Below are positions 1 to 11,400 of a stretch of 60,306 nucleotides of DNA, piece by piece. Source of the stretch: an uncultured Bacteroidales bacterium (GTDB lineage: Bacteria > Bacteroidota > Bacteroidia > Bacteroidales > Paludibacteraceae); assembly GCA_900316005.1 (NCBI GenBank), contig ONBH01000016.1, forward strand, positions 1-60,306, written 5' to 3'. Within the stretch, counting starts at the first letter, position 1, and each line of letters opens with the position of its first letter. A program made the translations under genes and the position numbers. The notes under the pieces are model-generated. The model saw nothing but the letters and a program-made list of their open reading frames with translations. It was not told the origin of the DNA and searched no databases.

Positions 1-80
1 GACGGGCGGACACCCTTTCGCTAAAATACATACACATACGCGTACGTGTGTGAGTTTATAAATGAGGGTGTCCGCCTGTC
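1..80. repeat. Nested inverted repeat at window start
   Basis: Arms at 1-16 and 65-80 are inverted copies with one mismatch. Between them is a second imperfect palindrome lying in a strictly alternating purine/pyrimidine run (26-52). No gene is visible; it could be the terminator of a gene left of the window or a cruciform-forming site. Confidence 0.6.
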
Positions 81-347
81 CGCCGTCCGCCAAACAACCT
101 CCGAAAATCCAATCAACCCATAAACCATCTAAACTATTTAAACCACCCATAAACCTATCAACATCGAAACGTATCAACTACAAGACCCTTCCCCGTCAAC
201 CCCGCAACCATCTCGCGACCATCGTGGACGTCTTAAGTCTGTGTTTTTTCCCGCCTCTTTACAAACCCCGAAAAAAGAAATATGGGACAGGGATGTCCAC
301 GATGGGAATGTAATGCGAACGAGATGCGAACGTAAATGACGGGGAAA
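81..347. other. Gene-free stretch, nothing recognised
   Basis: Short open frames exist on both strands but they have no promoter, no family resemblance and a composition unlike the neighbouring genes. I see no RNA gene or regulatory site here. Confidence 0.5.
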
Positions 348-418
348 TAGTGTATAGTGTATGGTGTACAGTGTATGGTGTACAGTGTATGGTGTATGGT
401 GTACAGTGTATGGTATGA
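348..418. repeat. Low-complexity GTGTATGGTGTACA tandem repeat
   Basis: About five imperfect copies of a 14-base GTGTATGGTGTACA-like unit, each built from TGTA/TGTATGG words. It lies just upstream of the 52-base repeat and the ATPase promoter. It looks like a slipped-strand repeat; no coding role is visible. Confidence 0.7.
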
Positions 419-439
419 TGTAGGGTAATGAGTTGATAA

Positions 440-556
440 AGCCCGGTAATACGCGATAAGTGGGCTAAATTCGACAAAAAATGTCGAAAAAAGCCCGGTA
501 ATACGCGATAAGTGGGCTAAATTCGACAAAAAACATCGAAAAAAGCCCGGTAATAC
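440..556 (+). repeat. 52-base tandem repeat, 2.3 copies
   Basis: The word GCCCGGTAATAC recurs at 441, 493 and 545, a constant period of 52. Each full unit carries two inverted repeats: AGCCC...GGGCT (440-444 with 462-466) and TCGACA...TGTCGA (471-476 with 482-487; less perfect in copy 2). The third, partial copy runs straight into the -33 element of the ATPase promoter at 556, so the array may act as an operator or as upstream insulation. Confidence 0.8.
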
Positions 557-587
557 TTGCGTATATCAAAAAAAAGTTGTAATTTTG
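556..587 (+). promoter_or_regulatory. Bacteroidetes promoter of the ATPase gene
   Basis: CTTG at 556-559, 20 bases, then TAATTTTG at 580-587, followed by GCAG. The gene starts at 612, giving a leader of roughly 20 bases. Confidence 0.85.
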
Positions 588-611
588 CAGCCGAATTAAA
601 CTTCCAAACAC

Positions 612-2042
612 ATGAACAGCTTATATGGCCGAAAGAAAGAGCGGCAACAATTGGAGGAGTACTATCACTCCGGGAGAGCAGAGTTTGTGGCGCTATATGG
701 TCGCAGACGTGTCGGTAAGACATTTCTGGTAGAGGAATACTTCAAGCACGAATATGCCTTTACTGCTACCGGTGTAATCGATGGCAAACGCGCAGAACAG
801 ATGGCAGCTTTTAGGCAAGGTCTGCGTGACATCGGCTATACGGGAGAAATGCCAAAAAACTGGATGGATGCTTTCTACGAGTTATCAAAGTTATTGGAAT
901 TACAGATGAAGAAACAGAAGCGTTGCGTGCTGTTCATCGACGAATTGCCCTGCTTCGACACTCCCAAATCGGGTTTTGTGCATGCTTTTGGGCACTTCTG
1001 GAACAGTTGGTGTCAGAAGCACAAGGAAGTGATGCTCATCGTGTGCGGTAGTGCGACCACATGGATGATAGAGAACCTCATAGATAGTCATGGAGGTCTG
1101 CACGATCGAATCACGCATGAGATACATCTTCATCCGTTTAACTTGCACGAAACGGAAGAGATGCTCAGGGCGATGAACATCGTATGGGACAGACTGGCAA
1201 TCATGCAGTATTATATGGTGGTTGGCGGAGTGCCATATTACCTGAGTCTGGTAGAGAAAGGCGAGAGCGTTGACCAAACGATAGACCGGCTATTCTTTGC
1301 GGACAAAGCTCCACTGCAGCGGGAATACGACCGGTTATTTGCCTCTCTTTTCCGCCGACCCGAACCGTATTTGGAGATTCTGCGTATCCTGTCGCAGCAA
1401 CGAATAGGCGTGACGCGCGAGGAGATAGCCAAAGCCATTGATACACACGAGAACGGACATTTGACCGAGTATCTGAAGAACCTGGAGAAATGCGATTTCG
1501 TACGCTATTACTACAGTAAAAATAAGAAAATCAAGAAGACGGAAGGCCTGTATCAACTAACAGACCTGTTTGTCATATTCCACAACACCTATCTAACCAA
1601 GGCTATTACCGATAACCACTACTGGAGTAATCATAATCACACTCCCAAACTCAACAACTGGTATGGCTTGTCGTTCGAGAGGGTTTGCATGGCGCATATA
1701 CCACAGATTAAGCATGCACTCGGCATTGACCGAATAGGAGTAGAATACTATTCCTGGAGAAGTAAGGATAGTACCGAAGGTGCTCAAATAGATCTACTGC
1801 TGGAACGTGCAGATCGAATCATCAACCTCTGCGAGATGAAATATAGCAAGGGTTTATATTCGCTGGATAAGGATGAGGATCTGAATATGCGAACCCGAAT
1901 GACAGATTTCATTCAGGAAACGGGAACCAACTACGGTGTAATGCCTGTGCTGATCAGTACCTACGGGCTAAAAAGCAACATGTATTCCGGAGGCATTCAG
2001 CAACAAGTGACGATGGAAGACCTATTTAAGGATGTAGACTAA
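612..2042 (+). CDS. AAA ATPase with C-terminal DUF234 nuclease-like domain
   Basis: A 476-residue cytoplasmic P-loop ATPase of the archaeal-ATPase type (Pfam PF01637-like). Walker A is GRRRVGKT at residues 30-37 and Walker B is VLFIDE at about 106-111. A winged-helix region follows at roughly 260-330. The last 130 residues match DUF234; the pattern IDLLLE...CEMKYS puts an Asp (394) and an ExK (408-410) where PD-(D/E)xK nucleases have their catalytic residues. Family members are common in accessory regions of Bacteroidales, usually single genes of unproven function. The start is the first ATG after the promoter at 556-587. It stands alone between two repeat-rich stretches. A defence or mobile-element role is possible but is inference; the family assignment is firm. 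Confidence 0.9.
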   Translation: MNSLYGRKKERQQLEEYYHSGRAEFVALYGRRRVGKTFLVEEYFKHEYAFTATGVIDGKRAEQMAAFRQGLRDIGYTGEMPKNWMDAFYELSKLLELQMKKQKRCVLFIDELPCFDTPKSGFVHAFGHFWNSWCQKHKEVMLIVCGSATTWMIENLIDSHGGLHDRITHEIHLHPFNLHETEEMLRAMNIVWDRLAIMQYYMVVGGVPYYLSLVEKGESVDQTIDRLFFADKAPLQREYDRLFASLFRRPEPYLEILRILSQQRIGVTREEIAKAIDTHENGHLTEYLKNLEKCDFVRYYYSKNKKIKKTEGLYQLTDLFVIFHNTYLTKAITDNHYWSNHNHTPKLNNWYGLSFERVCMAHIPQIKHALGIDRIGVEYYSWRSKDSTEGAQIDLLLERADRIINLCEMKYSKGLYSLDKDEDLNMRTRMTDFIQETGTNYGVMPVLISTYGLKSNMYSGGIQQQVTMEDLFKDVD

Positions 2043-2073
2043 ATACCACTTATTCAGGACATACGAAAAACGA

Positions 2074-2105
2074 CATCCTCGGGTGCTGAGCAGCAGCCGA
2101 GGATG
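2074..2105. terminator. Bidirectional hairpin terminator
   Basis: CATCCTCGG (2074-2082) pairs with CCGAGGATG (2097-2105), with a second inner stem TGCT/AGCA. Read on the minus strand the stem is followed by TGTCGTTTTTCG, so it can end the small minus-strand gene; on the plus strand it follows the ATPase stop. Confidence 0.75.
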
Positions 2106-2127
2106 CGGTTATTATATGCGTGTGCAG

Positions 2128-2150
2128 ACGCGTATGCGCATACGCGCACA
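2128..2150. repeat. 23-base alternating purine/pyrimidine palindrome
   Basis: The core GCGTATGCGCATACGC is a perfect 16-base palindrome inside a 23-base strictly alternating run, a sequence type able to form Z-DNA or a cruciform. It lies between the small minus-strand gene and the terminator. Confidence 0.6.
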
Positions 2151-2160
2151 GGCGGGTACA

Positions 2161-2334
2161 TTATAGATATAGTTTGCGCGAGGGGATGCCTGAAGGAAAA
2201 CCAGCTTCTGCCTTCGAAGAAGATGTCGCTAATCCTTGACCTATAGACCCTTCATCATCCATCACACCATGTATACCCATAAGGGTTATGAGAATAGTCT
2301 CAGGACTTATATATGTCAGTTTATTCGTCATCAT
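2161..2334 (-). CDS. Small 57-residue protein with its own strong promoter
   Basis: Starts MMTNKLTYISPETILITL and ends SGIPSRKLYL. No signal peptide, membrane segment or known domain. It begins with two adjacent ATG codons about 30 bases after a promoter of exactly the local consensus (2370-2401) and ends before a hairpin terminator, so it has a complete transcription unit. Short Bacteroidales proteins opening with a 'YxSPE' stretch are often found behind strong promoters and have no assigned function; I recognise that style but not a specific family. It is downstream of, and on the same strand as, the 3049-residue surface protein gene, whose stop codon is one base from the promoter's -33 element. 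Confidence 0.65.
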   Translation of the reverse strand: MMTNKLTYISPETILITLMGIHGVMDDEGSIGQGLATSSSKAEAGFPSGIPSRKLYL

Positions 2335-2369
2335 TTGCTATATAATCATTCGTCGCTCAAAAAAGCATG

Positions 2370-2401
2370 CAAAGATACTACATTTTTTTGAACTACGCAA
2401 A
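2370..2401 (-). promoter_or_regulatory. Promoter of the 57-residue gene
   Basis: On the minus strand: TTTG (2401-2398), 20 bases, TATCTTTG (2377-2370), then GCATG. It has the extended TTTGCGTA...TCAAAAAAA...GTAGTA form shared with other promoters here. Confidence 0.85.
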
Positions 2402-2402
2402 T

Positions 2403-5400
2403 TTATTTCACTTTTTTACCCGTAGCATCGTACATTTGTCCGTCGCGTAGGATATAGAGTTTGCCGTTGAGGATAATCTTCTCGGCTTGGTTATTGTCAT
2501 GCTGCAGCGCATCGACGCCCGTTGTGACTGACGGTGCCTCAGCGGTCAGGAGCAACGAATAGCCTGTAGTCGTACCACGCGTCAGATCGAGTGTATAGGC
2601 ACTCTGCGACAGGTTCCAGATAACAGCTCCGTTGTACATCAGGTAGAGCGAAGCATCTTGCGGTCCGCGAACCGTTTCCAAAGTATACGTGCCGGTCTGA
2701 GCCGCATAGAGCGAAATCGGAATGATGGCTTGATCGTCAACCAGCGGTGCTTCTACATCGCAGAGTTTCTGACCATAGGCATCCGCCCAAATCTGCGCAA
2801 CGGTAGTGGACGTACCGAACTTAGCGAGGTCGTGACCAATCTCATAGACGTTCTCGGCATCCTCCGAAGCGGAGAGGTAGAGACGATCTACATTCGTAGC
2901 ATCATTCTCGAGGCTAAAGGAAAGCAGGTACTCATCCAAGGAGCGGCCTTGCGTACGCATCGGAGCCTCAGCCACGATCGTATTCACATCCGTAAATACC
3001 AAATTGGTAGATACATTCGTTTGCACGAAGACTGCTGTTCCTACTGGGAACTCATAGTTGGCGTGATCATCTAGGACTCCATACGAATTGTTTGCGTGGT
3101 CATAAATCTGCACTTTATAATTTTCTGCAGACGAGATAAGAGTATGCGTCAGCGTACCATTACCGATACAATTCCAACCCTTGTTCACAACGCCACCAGT
3201 TCCGTCTGTAGCAGTCAGAGCAACCGTATTACTGGTGTTAAAGTCAGCTCCATTCACCTTACGGAAACGATACAGAGGAGCAGTATTATCCACAGTAATT
3301 GTATAACACTTACCCGGTTGCATGATGCCATAATACTTCTTCCAACCATATTGTCCATTAGCTCGAATGTCCTCGTAGTAAGTCATTATCGCATAGTGTT
3401 GCTCGGTCTTAAGCGCGGTATTCCATGCTCCGTTTTGGAAGCGGCTTATGCCTGTACGATTATCAACCGGGAACGGAACGGTAAAGTCATACCATCCATA
3501 AGAACACTTAACAGGATCAAGTCTCAAATCAAAGTAGGCATCTCCGTTCACATCAATTTGCTGAGGATTGCGTATCTGACCCGAGTTGGCAGGGATTGAA
3601 TTGTTGCCGAGCGAGGCGTCGAGATAGAGGTTATTGACATCGACCGTACCGGTAGTCAGTACCAGTTTGCCGCCTTCCTCTACGTGTATATCGCCATAGG
3701 TGTCACGTTGGAAGGAGTTATTCGCACCTACGGTCAGCGTAGCGCCATTCTTGATGGTAACGGTCTTGCCGGCGTTGATAGTAAGGGCTGTAACAGTCAC
3801 ATTGCCTACGACATCCACATTAGCATCAATTGTTACACGGTCATCTCCGTCAGGCACACCACCAATCCAGTTGTTTCCGTCATTCCAAACGCCATCCGTA
3901 CCATTGTAAATGAGTCCGGGCAGAACGGTCAGGGTAGCCGTACCTTCTTTCCAATCGTGCGAGAAGTTAGCATCAGAGGTAACCTGCATCGCGATGGTTA
4001 TGGTATGTTCACCCTCTCCATAACAAGCGTCCGGATCCATCGTATTTCCTAACCGGATCTCTCCGTCCAGAATCAGCGACTGATTCAGCGGATTCTTGGT
4101 TGTACTTACGAATACAGCTTCGCTCAACGTTTGGCCATAGATAATCGTGGCGGTTGCGGTAGGTGTAAAGTCGGTATACTCTGTGATTGTAATATTCACA
4201 TCAAATTCCTTATCATCGTACCACTCTGTATGATCCGGATGGAAAATCATTTGTGTAACAGTATCGTCTACGCCAAGCCGAACGGTAGGATCCAATTTCC
4301 AAGTCCATGTTCCGGTGATTTCAGGACGTGCGGGATCGGTACCATCAATTGCTGTTACCGAACCGCGATAAACGATATCGGACATAGGCGTGCCGTAAAC
4401 GGCAGGTTCGGTAGTAATAGTAGTCGATGTAATCGTCGGCGCAAAGCGCTTCACTTCTACATCGATGACAGCACTTGCCGTCTGATAGTAATCCGAATTG
4501 TACGGTTGGAATACCACGGTACGCTGATTGGTACCCGGTACGTCCATAACTTCCGAGCCATCTTGCCAGTTGAATACACCGGTAACGGTATTCTCACCGG
4601 CTTTCACATCACCACCTTCAGGAGTCGAGTTGCTCAGGAAATGGTGCACGTACATATCCGTAGCTGTCGGCAATGTCTCGATAGTCGGAATAACGCGAAT
4701 AAGGGTAATCTTCTTCGCTACGGAAGGAGCCACATCATATGTATCATCACCCGACTGGGATGCCGTAATGGTCACATCACCACCCTTGAGGACATACAAC
4801 TTCTTCACGGGCACCTCATTTATTACAGCATCTACGATGTATGCTTTCGTTTCATCGGAGGATGTGTAGGTAATAGGCAGGCCGCTCGATGCAGTAGCAT
4901 CCAGGATAATCGTAGCTGCGCAACTTTCCTCACTCTCAGCCGCACGGTTCCACGTAATGGTCTGCGGGGTCTTGAGGATCTCAATCTCTAACGGATGCGA
5001 TACCGGCTCATAATAATCTGTATTAGTTGGCTCAAATACGACATTGAAGGTGTGTGCCTGACGTGTTACGGTCTGAGACTCATCTTCCCAACTGAACGAA
5101 CCGAGGATTCCGTCCGGAGCCTCGCCACCGGTCAAAGTCGCAGCAGCAAGTGTATTCGGCAGCGTGATTTGGGCTGTAGGCCATGTGTCTACCTCCGGCA
5201 CAACGCGCGAGATATGGAACGTAAGCGGCTTATCGGTAGCTGCGCCCCATGATTCATTATCACCGGGCTGATGGGCTACGATTTCGGCATTACCATAGGA
5301 GTGGATATTGAGCCACCATGTTCCATCGTTTCGGCGATAAGGTTCAGCAATATCAGAATTGTTCGACGTAAAGGTCACCTCCAATTCGCTGGTTGCGGTA

Positions 5401-8400
5401 GCCTCCAGTTGTACTTGATCGGTGGTAAAGATATTGAGTGCGGGGTTCCAAGTAATCGCCTGTGTCGGCAGAACGACGGTAGCACTTACCGGTATTTCAA
5501 GACGTTGATCTTTATTGGAAACGATAATCGTATTGTTCTCCGTACCAAGCGTACTACCGGTGAATTGGATATTGATACGCGCATTCTTAGCAGCATCGCC
5601 GCAGTCCTCACCTACCGTAGGTGTCAATACTGTAAATTGCGTATTCGTCTTATTCTGCATCTCCACATCCAGCACACCGGTCAGGTTTGAGTAGTTGATA
5701 TAGAAACTCTGCGTCTTGGTCGATCCCTTATCCACCTGCGAGAAATTCATCGTATTCTCTGCCAACTCCAGATACTTAGCCAGCGGGATCTCCACATTCT
5801 TGAACGTACGAGTCATCGTGGCACCCGTCTTGGTATAGAGTTTCACAGCAGTAGCATTACGATGCAACGGGAAACTATAGTGCTGATAGTCCGATGTGAT
5901 ATTTGGATTGCCTGTACGCGAGATCTCTTGAATATCGTGGTAAGACCCATTGTATTCTTCAGCAACCCACATGCCCCATAAAGCACTCCAATCACACTTA
6001 GCCCAGAACGTTACAGAATCCGGTTCGCCATAAATAGGTATTTCCTTTACAGCAAGGGTATGCAAAGTGTACTCATCTTTGTATTCACCCACTAACGGAC
6101 GGCATTTCGCATTCGGGTTTCTCGATACCAAACTCTTCGATGCCTGAACTGCCACATATTCCTCGTTACCTACTTGCTTGGCAATCACCTGACCGTTACC
6201 CCAACCTGTCAACGACAGCACATTGCCGCTGATGGAAGCAAACGCTTGTGCGTCTCCATCCAACTCATACGTAATTGGCAGACCTGCCGACGAAGTAGCC
6301 GTTAGAGTGATATTTACCGTCTGACCTTCTTCGCGTTTTCTATTGGATAAGTTATCCGTCCAAGTGATATATTGTACTTTCAATGTCGTTACCTCTATAT
6401 CCATGTCGTCCGTTGTCTCTGCCCATTTGGTACTACCTGCCGCAGTCGCTGTCACACGTGCAGTACCTGCAGATACCGGTTCCAAAGTAGTATTGTTCAC
6501 TACGCGTACAATCTCCGGATGATCCGATACCAGCGTCACACTCTGACCCGTGGCAACCATCGCTGCATTCTGGAACGAACCTTCTATCGGCATCGGCGTC
6601 AGATCACTACGCCAAATGATCGTCTGCGGAGCCGGAGTGGTCTGACCGGTCAAAGCGACATCAGCCGTCTTGCCGTCCTGACTCTGGATACGCAAGGTAG
6701 CTGTGTGTTGGGTAGCGGTATTGACGTCATGCTTGTAGCGAACAACAAGTTCAGCTGTACCGTAGTTATCTAAGAGTGAGTTAATCACATTCGATCCTTC
6801 TGCTAACTCAAAACGGCCGTCAGCATCATTGATGATAGTTACCGTACACGGCTGTACATTGTACCAATCGACCTTGATAGTACGAGCGGTCGGGTCATTA
6901 CCATTATAACCCAGACCAAAGTCCGTAGAAGCCGACTGGGGAACAATCTCCTTGCGCTCGGTAATATTCACATTCTTGAATCGGCCGCCGTAGTTACCAT
7001 GATACTCTAATTTGACATACTGCGTAGCCGGCTCCAACTGTAGATTTCTCTCGCTTCCCGAAGAGGTACCACCGCTTGCGTTCGTCAAAGCATCAGCATA
7101 CTCTTTGATCAACGACCAATCCTTACCATTACTGCTCTGATAGAAATGCCAACCGTATTGAGTAGCGATAGATGATGTATTTTCGAAATCAAAACTCAAC
7201 TTATCCGGAACTCCGACAAACTTCAAGGTTATATATTTAGCATCCCATCCACCAGGGCCATCCCACGTTCTTGTTTTTCCTACAACTACACCACCATCGT
7301 TCCACGAAACACTTCCGGCACTACCGCCATTATAATCCGACAAGTTGCTACTCGTCAGCGTCATCGGCAGTCGGTTATTCGGCTGGAAGATCTCAAACGT
7401 CTTCTGGTAGTTTACCACGGCATTGTACTTATAGTTAGCCTCCTGATTGACGGTAAACGTCACACTACCCGATGTACCATACACGTATATCTTATCCTCT
7501 GCATCCACGTATTTTGCCAAGTTGTCGTTGCTCGAAGTAATCTGCAACTCCTTCTCTGTATTCAGCGACTTGAACGGATGCTCGATAATTGAGTACCACG
7601 CGTGACGATCGCTCAACTCAGTCGTCACATTCGGATTCTTTCTGCTAACCGTAATCGTCTTGCTCTCAGAAACGCCTGTCCAGTATTCTGTTGCCGGTTG
7701 CGAGAATGTCACGGTATTCGTTCCGGCCTGGAGGGCGATGAGTTTTCCGTTCTCCATCTTCATGCTTCCCTCCGGCGAGCAAGTGAACTGCACAGCCGCT
7801 TCGGTATTTGCCAAACCGGTGTACGGCGTAGCGACCATGTCTTCAACCTGCATCGAAGTAGTCAGACCAGCCAACGAAAGGGCAGATACGTTCTTCTTAA
7901 CGGTAAAGGGATAAGTGATTTTTCTTTCAAATAGACGTGCATTACCCGGTTGGTTAAGAGTCACTGTTTGTTCTCCATCTCCGATTAACGTACCCTTTTG
8001 GGCAGTAACAGTAATGGTTCTATGCTCGGAGTCGTGCACAAACGTAATATACGACAACTCAGCAGCCGTACCTACGGTGAAATTCGCATCTACGTTCTCG
8101 TTATAGGTAATAACTGCCGTCTCACCAATATTCAGCGTCTTGGAAACAGGTGCATTATTCACGCCTTCCATCGTAAATACGGGCGAACGTTTTGCACGCA
8201 CGGAATAGTTGTGAGTAGCGGTCTCAGAAGCAGCATTGTATAATGCATCATCTGAAGTAGAAGCGGTAATAGTCACCTGAACTGCACTACCTTCCGGAGC
8301 GGTTACGTCACGAGCGGTCAGCGTAGTACCGTCTACGTGAATAGCACCTGTAATACTCGGATCGCTGGATACATAACTTACTGCACGGTCGATCTCATGA

Positions 8401-11400
8401 CCGTTATACATTCTATATGCCGGCGTTTCGATCACATCTCCCGAATAGATAATCTCAGGATTGTCCGTATTGTCGAATACAATAGTCGGAGTCAGTTTAT
8501 TCACTGTTACCGTAAATTCGTCCGAAGCTGCTTCATAATATTCGGTTTGGGCCTGCGTAGCTACAATCGTATACGAACCAACAGCAGTAGCAGAGAATAC
8601 ATTATTATCATCTATCTCTGCGCCAGTAATGCTCTTATTTTGAGTATTTTTAAACACATAGCTAACTGCACCGGCACGACCTGCATCTACTTTCTTCGAC
8701 TGAATCAAACTATTCAAATCAATCTTGCACTCATTCAGGTTATCGTTGATACCGGCTACCTTCACTTTTACAGACCCATCTTTCATGCTAATGCCACCAT
8801 TAGCCTGAACGACATTCACAGTCTGTGTAAAGGTTACCGGATTGTACATTCCGCCGTCTGTCGGAGTGAATGTTACGGAATATGTGTGATTGCCCGGAGC
8901 GTCGGTAACTTGTTTGGTGGTAGTCCATGTAAACTTACCATCAACCGGTGTATTCTCCACACCGCGCAGTGTCACCGTTGCCAGACCTTCGCTCAACTGG
9001 CATCCTTCTCCGTTTGTCAAATTATCCAGATACTTGATTTCCGAAACAGTCGGATCGGTTGCAATATCCGGTGTCACACGAGTGATGATAATAGTTTTCT
9101 CTATTTCAGGAGCCGGATTATATCTATCATTACCTTCTTGATAAGCAATAACATGCAGTGTACCGGCAGCCGTAAAGGTAAGGGTATTCCCTGCTAATAA
9201 AGCTAATCCTTCGTCACCTTCTTTTATTTTGAAACTAACAGATAATCCTGTTGCATCCGTTGATGCCGACAATTCCAGCGGCACATTTGTGGTCGGGAAC
9301 TCTTGATTATCCTCAAAGTTCCACGTAATGGCCTGATTGAAAGCAACGGTCGTTATACTCAACGGAATCGTCGCTGTATGAGTATTAGATGCCTTACCAT
9401 CAGTAATAGTTATCGTTCCTGTATAGGTTTTGTTTTTAGTCGTTGGAGTAAAGAACACTTCGAACGTCTCAGTATTCATATCTGCACAGTCTGTACCGAT
9501 AGATGTCTTGCTCAATTGGAACGGACAGGAAGCATCGCTACTTGTAACAGAAATATCCAATACATCAATATTGGAGCGAGTTACCGAAATAGTCTTCGAC
9601 CATTTTACATTACGTTCTGCATCGTCTGTTATACTCGTCTCGCTGACATTCAAAATCGTTGCACGTGGGATAGAGATATTGGACACATTCTGCTCAGCGT
9701 ATTCGCCTGAACGAAAACGAATTTTCGTGGCTGTTTCATTCAATGTATAGGGACCAAAATTTCCACCTTTATCGCCTGGTTTAATGGCAGCGACTTGCTG
9801 CCATTCCAAACCAGATCCAAAATTGGCATACTGCTCCACATACATGTCTTGCTGCTCTGACCAAATATATTTCAATCCACCGCGTTTTGCATAGAACGTC
9901 AGAGTAGTCGGTTTGCCCGTCAGGTTGAACGCCTTTTCGTACATACTGGATTTATCGCCCTTGTTGAAAGTAAAACTCTGGTCTGCCAATGCATATTCGT
10001 CACAGGCGGAGTTCGGGTCACGTACTTTCACTTGCTTGCGTGCTGTAGCACTAATCCACTCTTCACCTCCTATAATACCACCGGCTTGCGTAGCAATAAT
10101 ATATGCCTCGCCCGGCGTGCCGGTAATTGTCATTACGGAGTTATTTGCTCCGCTTAAAGTAATACAAGCGTCTGATCCTGCTTCTATTGCATAGGTTATT
10201 GTTCCATTACTCGTTGCAGTAGCAGTCAAATGAACCGTATTCGGAGAAGCGTTCGTCTTCAACCCCATTAAGTTCTGATTCCAGGTAATGGTCTGTTTTT
10301 TCTTAGCAGTAACCGTGAAAGTTTTTGAGTCAGTACCATCCGCATAAATATCATCACCTGTTGCGGTTGCAGTAATATTTGCTGTACCCGTAGCAATTGC
10401 CATCAATGTCTTTCCGTCAGGGGAGACTGCGATGGCACTCACATTATCAGAGGAATAGGTTATAACGGCATCTTCTTTATCGGCTGTAGCAATCGCACTT
10501 CCCGTTAAACTCTCCTCTGCATTAAGCGTGTAATTAACCGCCGCCAAACTTGCATTCCAATGGATGGCTTGCGGACGTTTAGTGGTAGAGCCGGAAACAG
10601 TTACAGTTTTCGTGTAGTTTGCATTGTTATTACTGATAGTAATGGTTCCGCTATGATTATTGCCTACGGCTACATCTCTATCGTAATATACAGTCACCGT
10701 CTGAGTGCTATATTGAGCAGTATTACCGAAAGATGATGGAGAAACGGTGAAATAAGTAGAGTTACTGCTCGTTACACTTAATGCGCTCACGTTACACCAC
10801 TCTACATCAAAACTCAATTCCGCTTTACCGGAACTGATAGTTCCACTTCCGAAATCCAATGAACTTATTTCGTCATCTCCAACTTTCGGATTGTGAACAT
10901 ATGCTTGGTCTGTTACTTTAATACTTCCATACGTTCCACCGTAGTTACCGCTATAGCATAGTTTTATATATTTAGTTGATTTAGATAAGTTTACAGTTTG
11001 TTCACTACTCCAACTAGTATTGTTCGATGATGTAGACCACACATTTGTCCAAGGACCGTTTTTAGAAGTACTCTCTGCCACATACCAATTCGGTTCCGTT
11101 GCGATAGAGCTACTACATTTGTATTTGAATTTCAACTGATAAGGAATACTATTCGTTTTAAGAGCTATGATAACATATTTATCATCCCAGTTCCATTCTG
11201 AGCCACTTTCGAACTTTTTTCCAAAAACGCTTCCTACTCCACCTGCTTCAAGCTTAATTCCACCATCCCATCCATTGTGAGAGTATCTTGCATCATCTTT
11301 CCCAACCACAATACTCGAATTGTTATAATGCGTCTGCGTCATGGTCTTATTATACGGCAGTTGCGCCCACACCTCTGTGGTGAAGCCGCCCATAAGAATC

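Noticed and set aside
62..313. 83-codon open frame at the left edge
   Set aside because: It starts inside an inverted repeat, has no promoter and gives a Pro/Lys-rich sequence without family features.
440..556. 52-base repeats as a CRISPR array
   Set aside because: Direct tandem units with no unique spacers and only 2.3 copies.
4131..4991. Long plus-strand open frames antisense to the giant adhesin (also near 8337-9197)
   Set aside because: Mirror-frame by-products of the Thr/Ser-rich minus-strand gene; no promoters and no recognisable domains.
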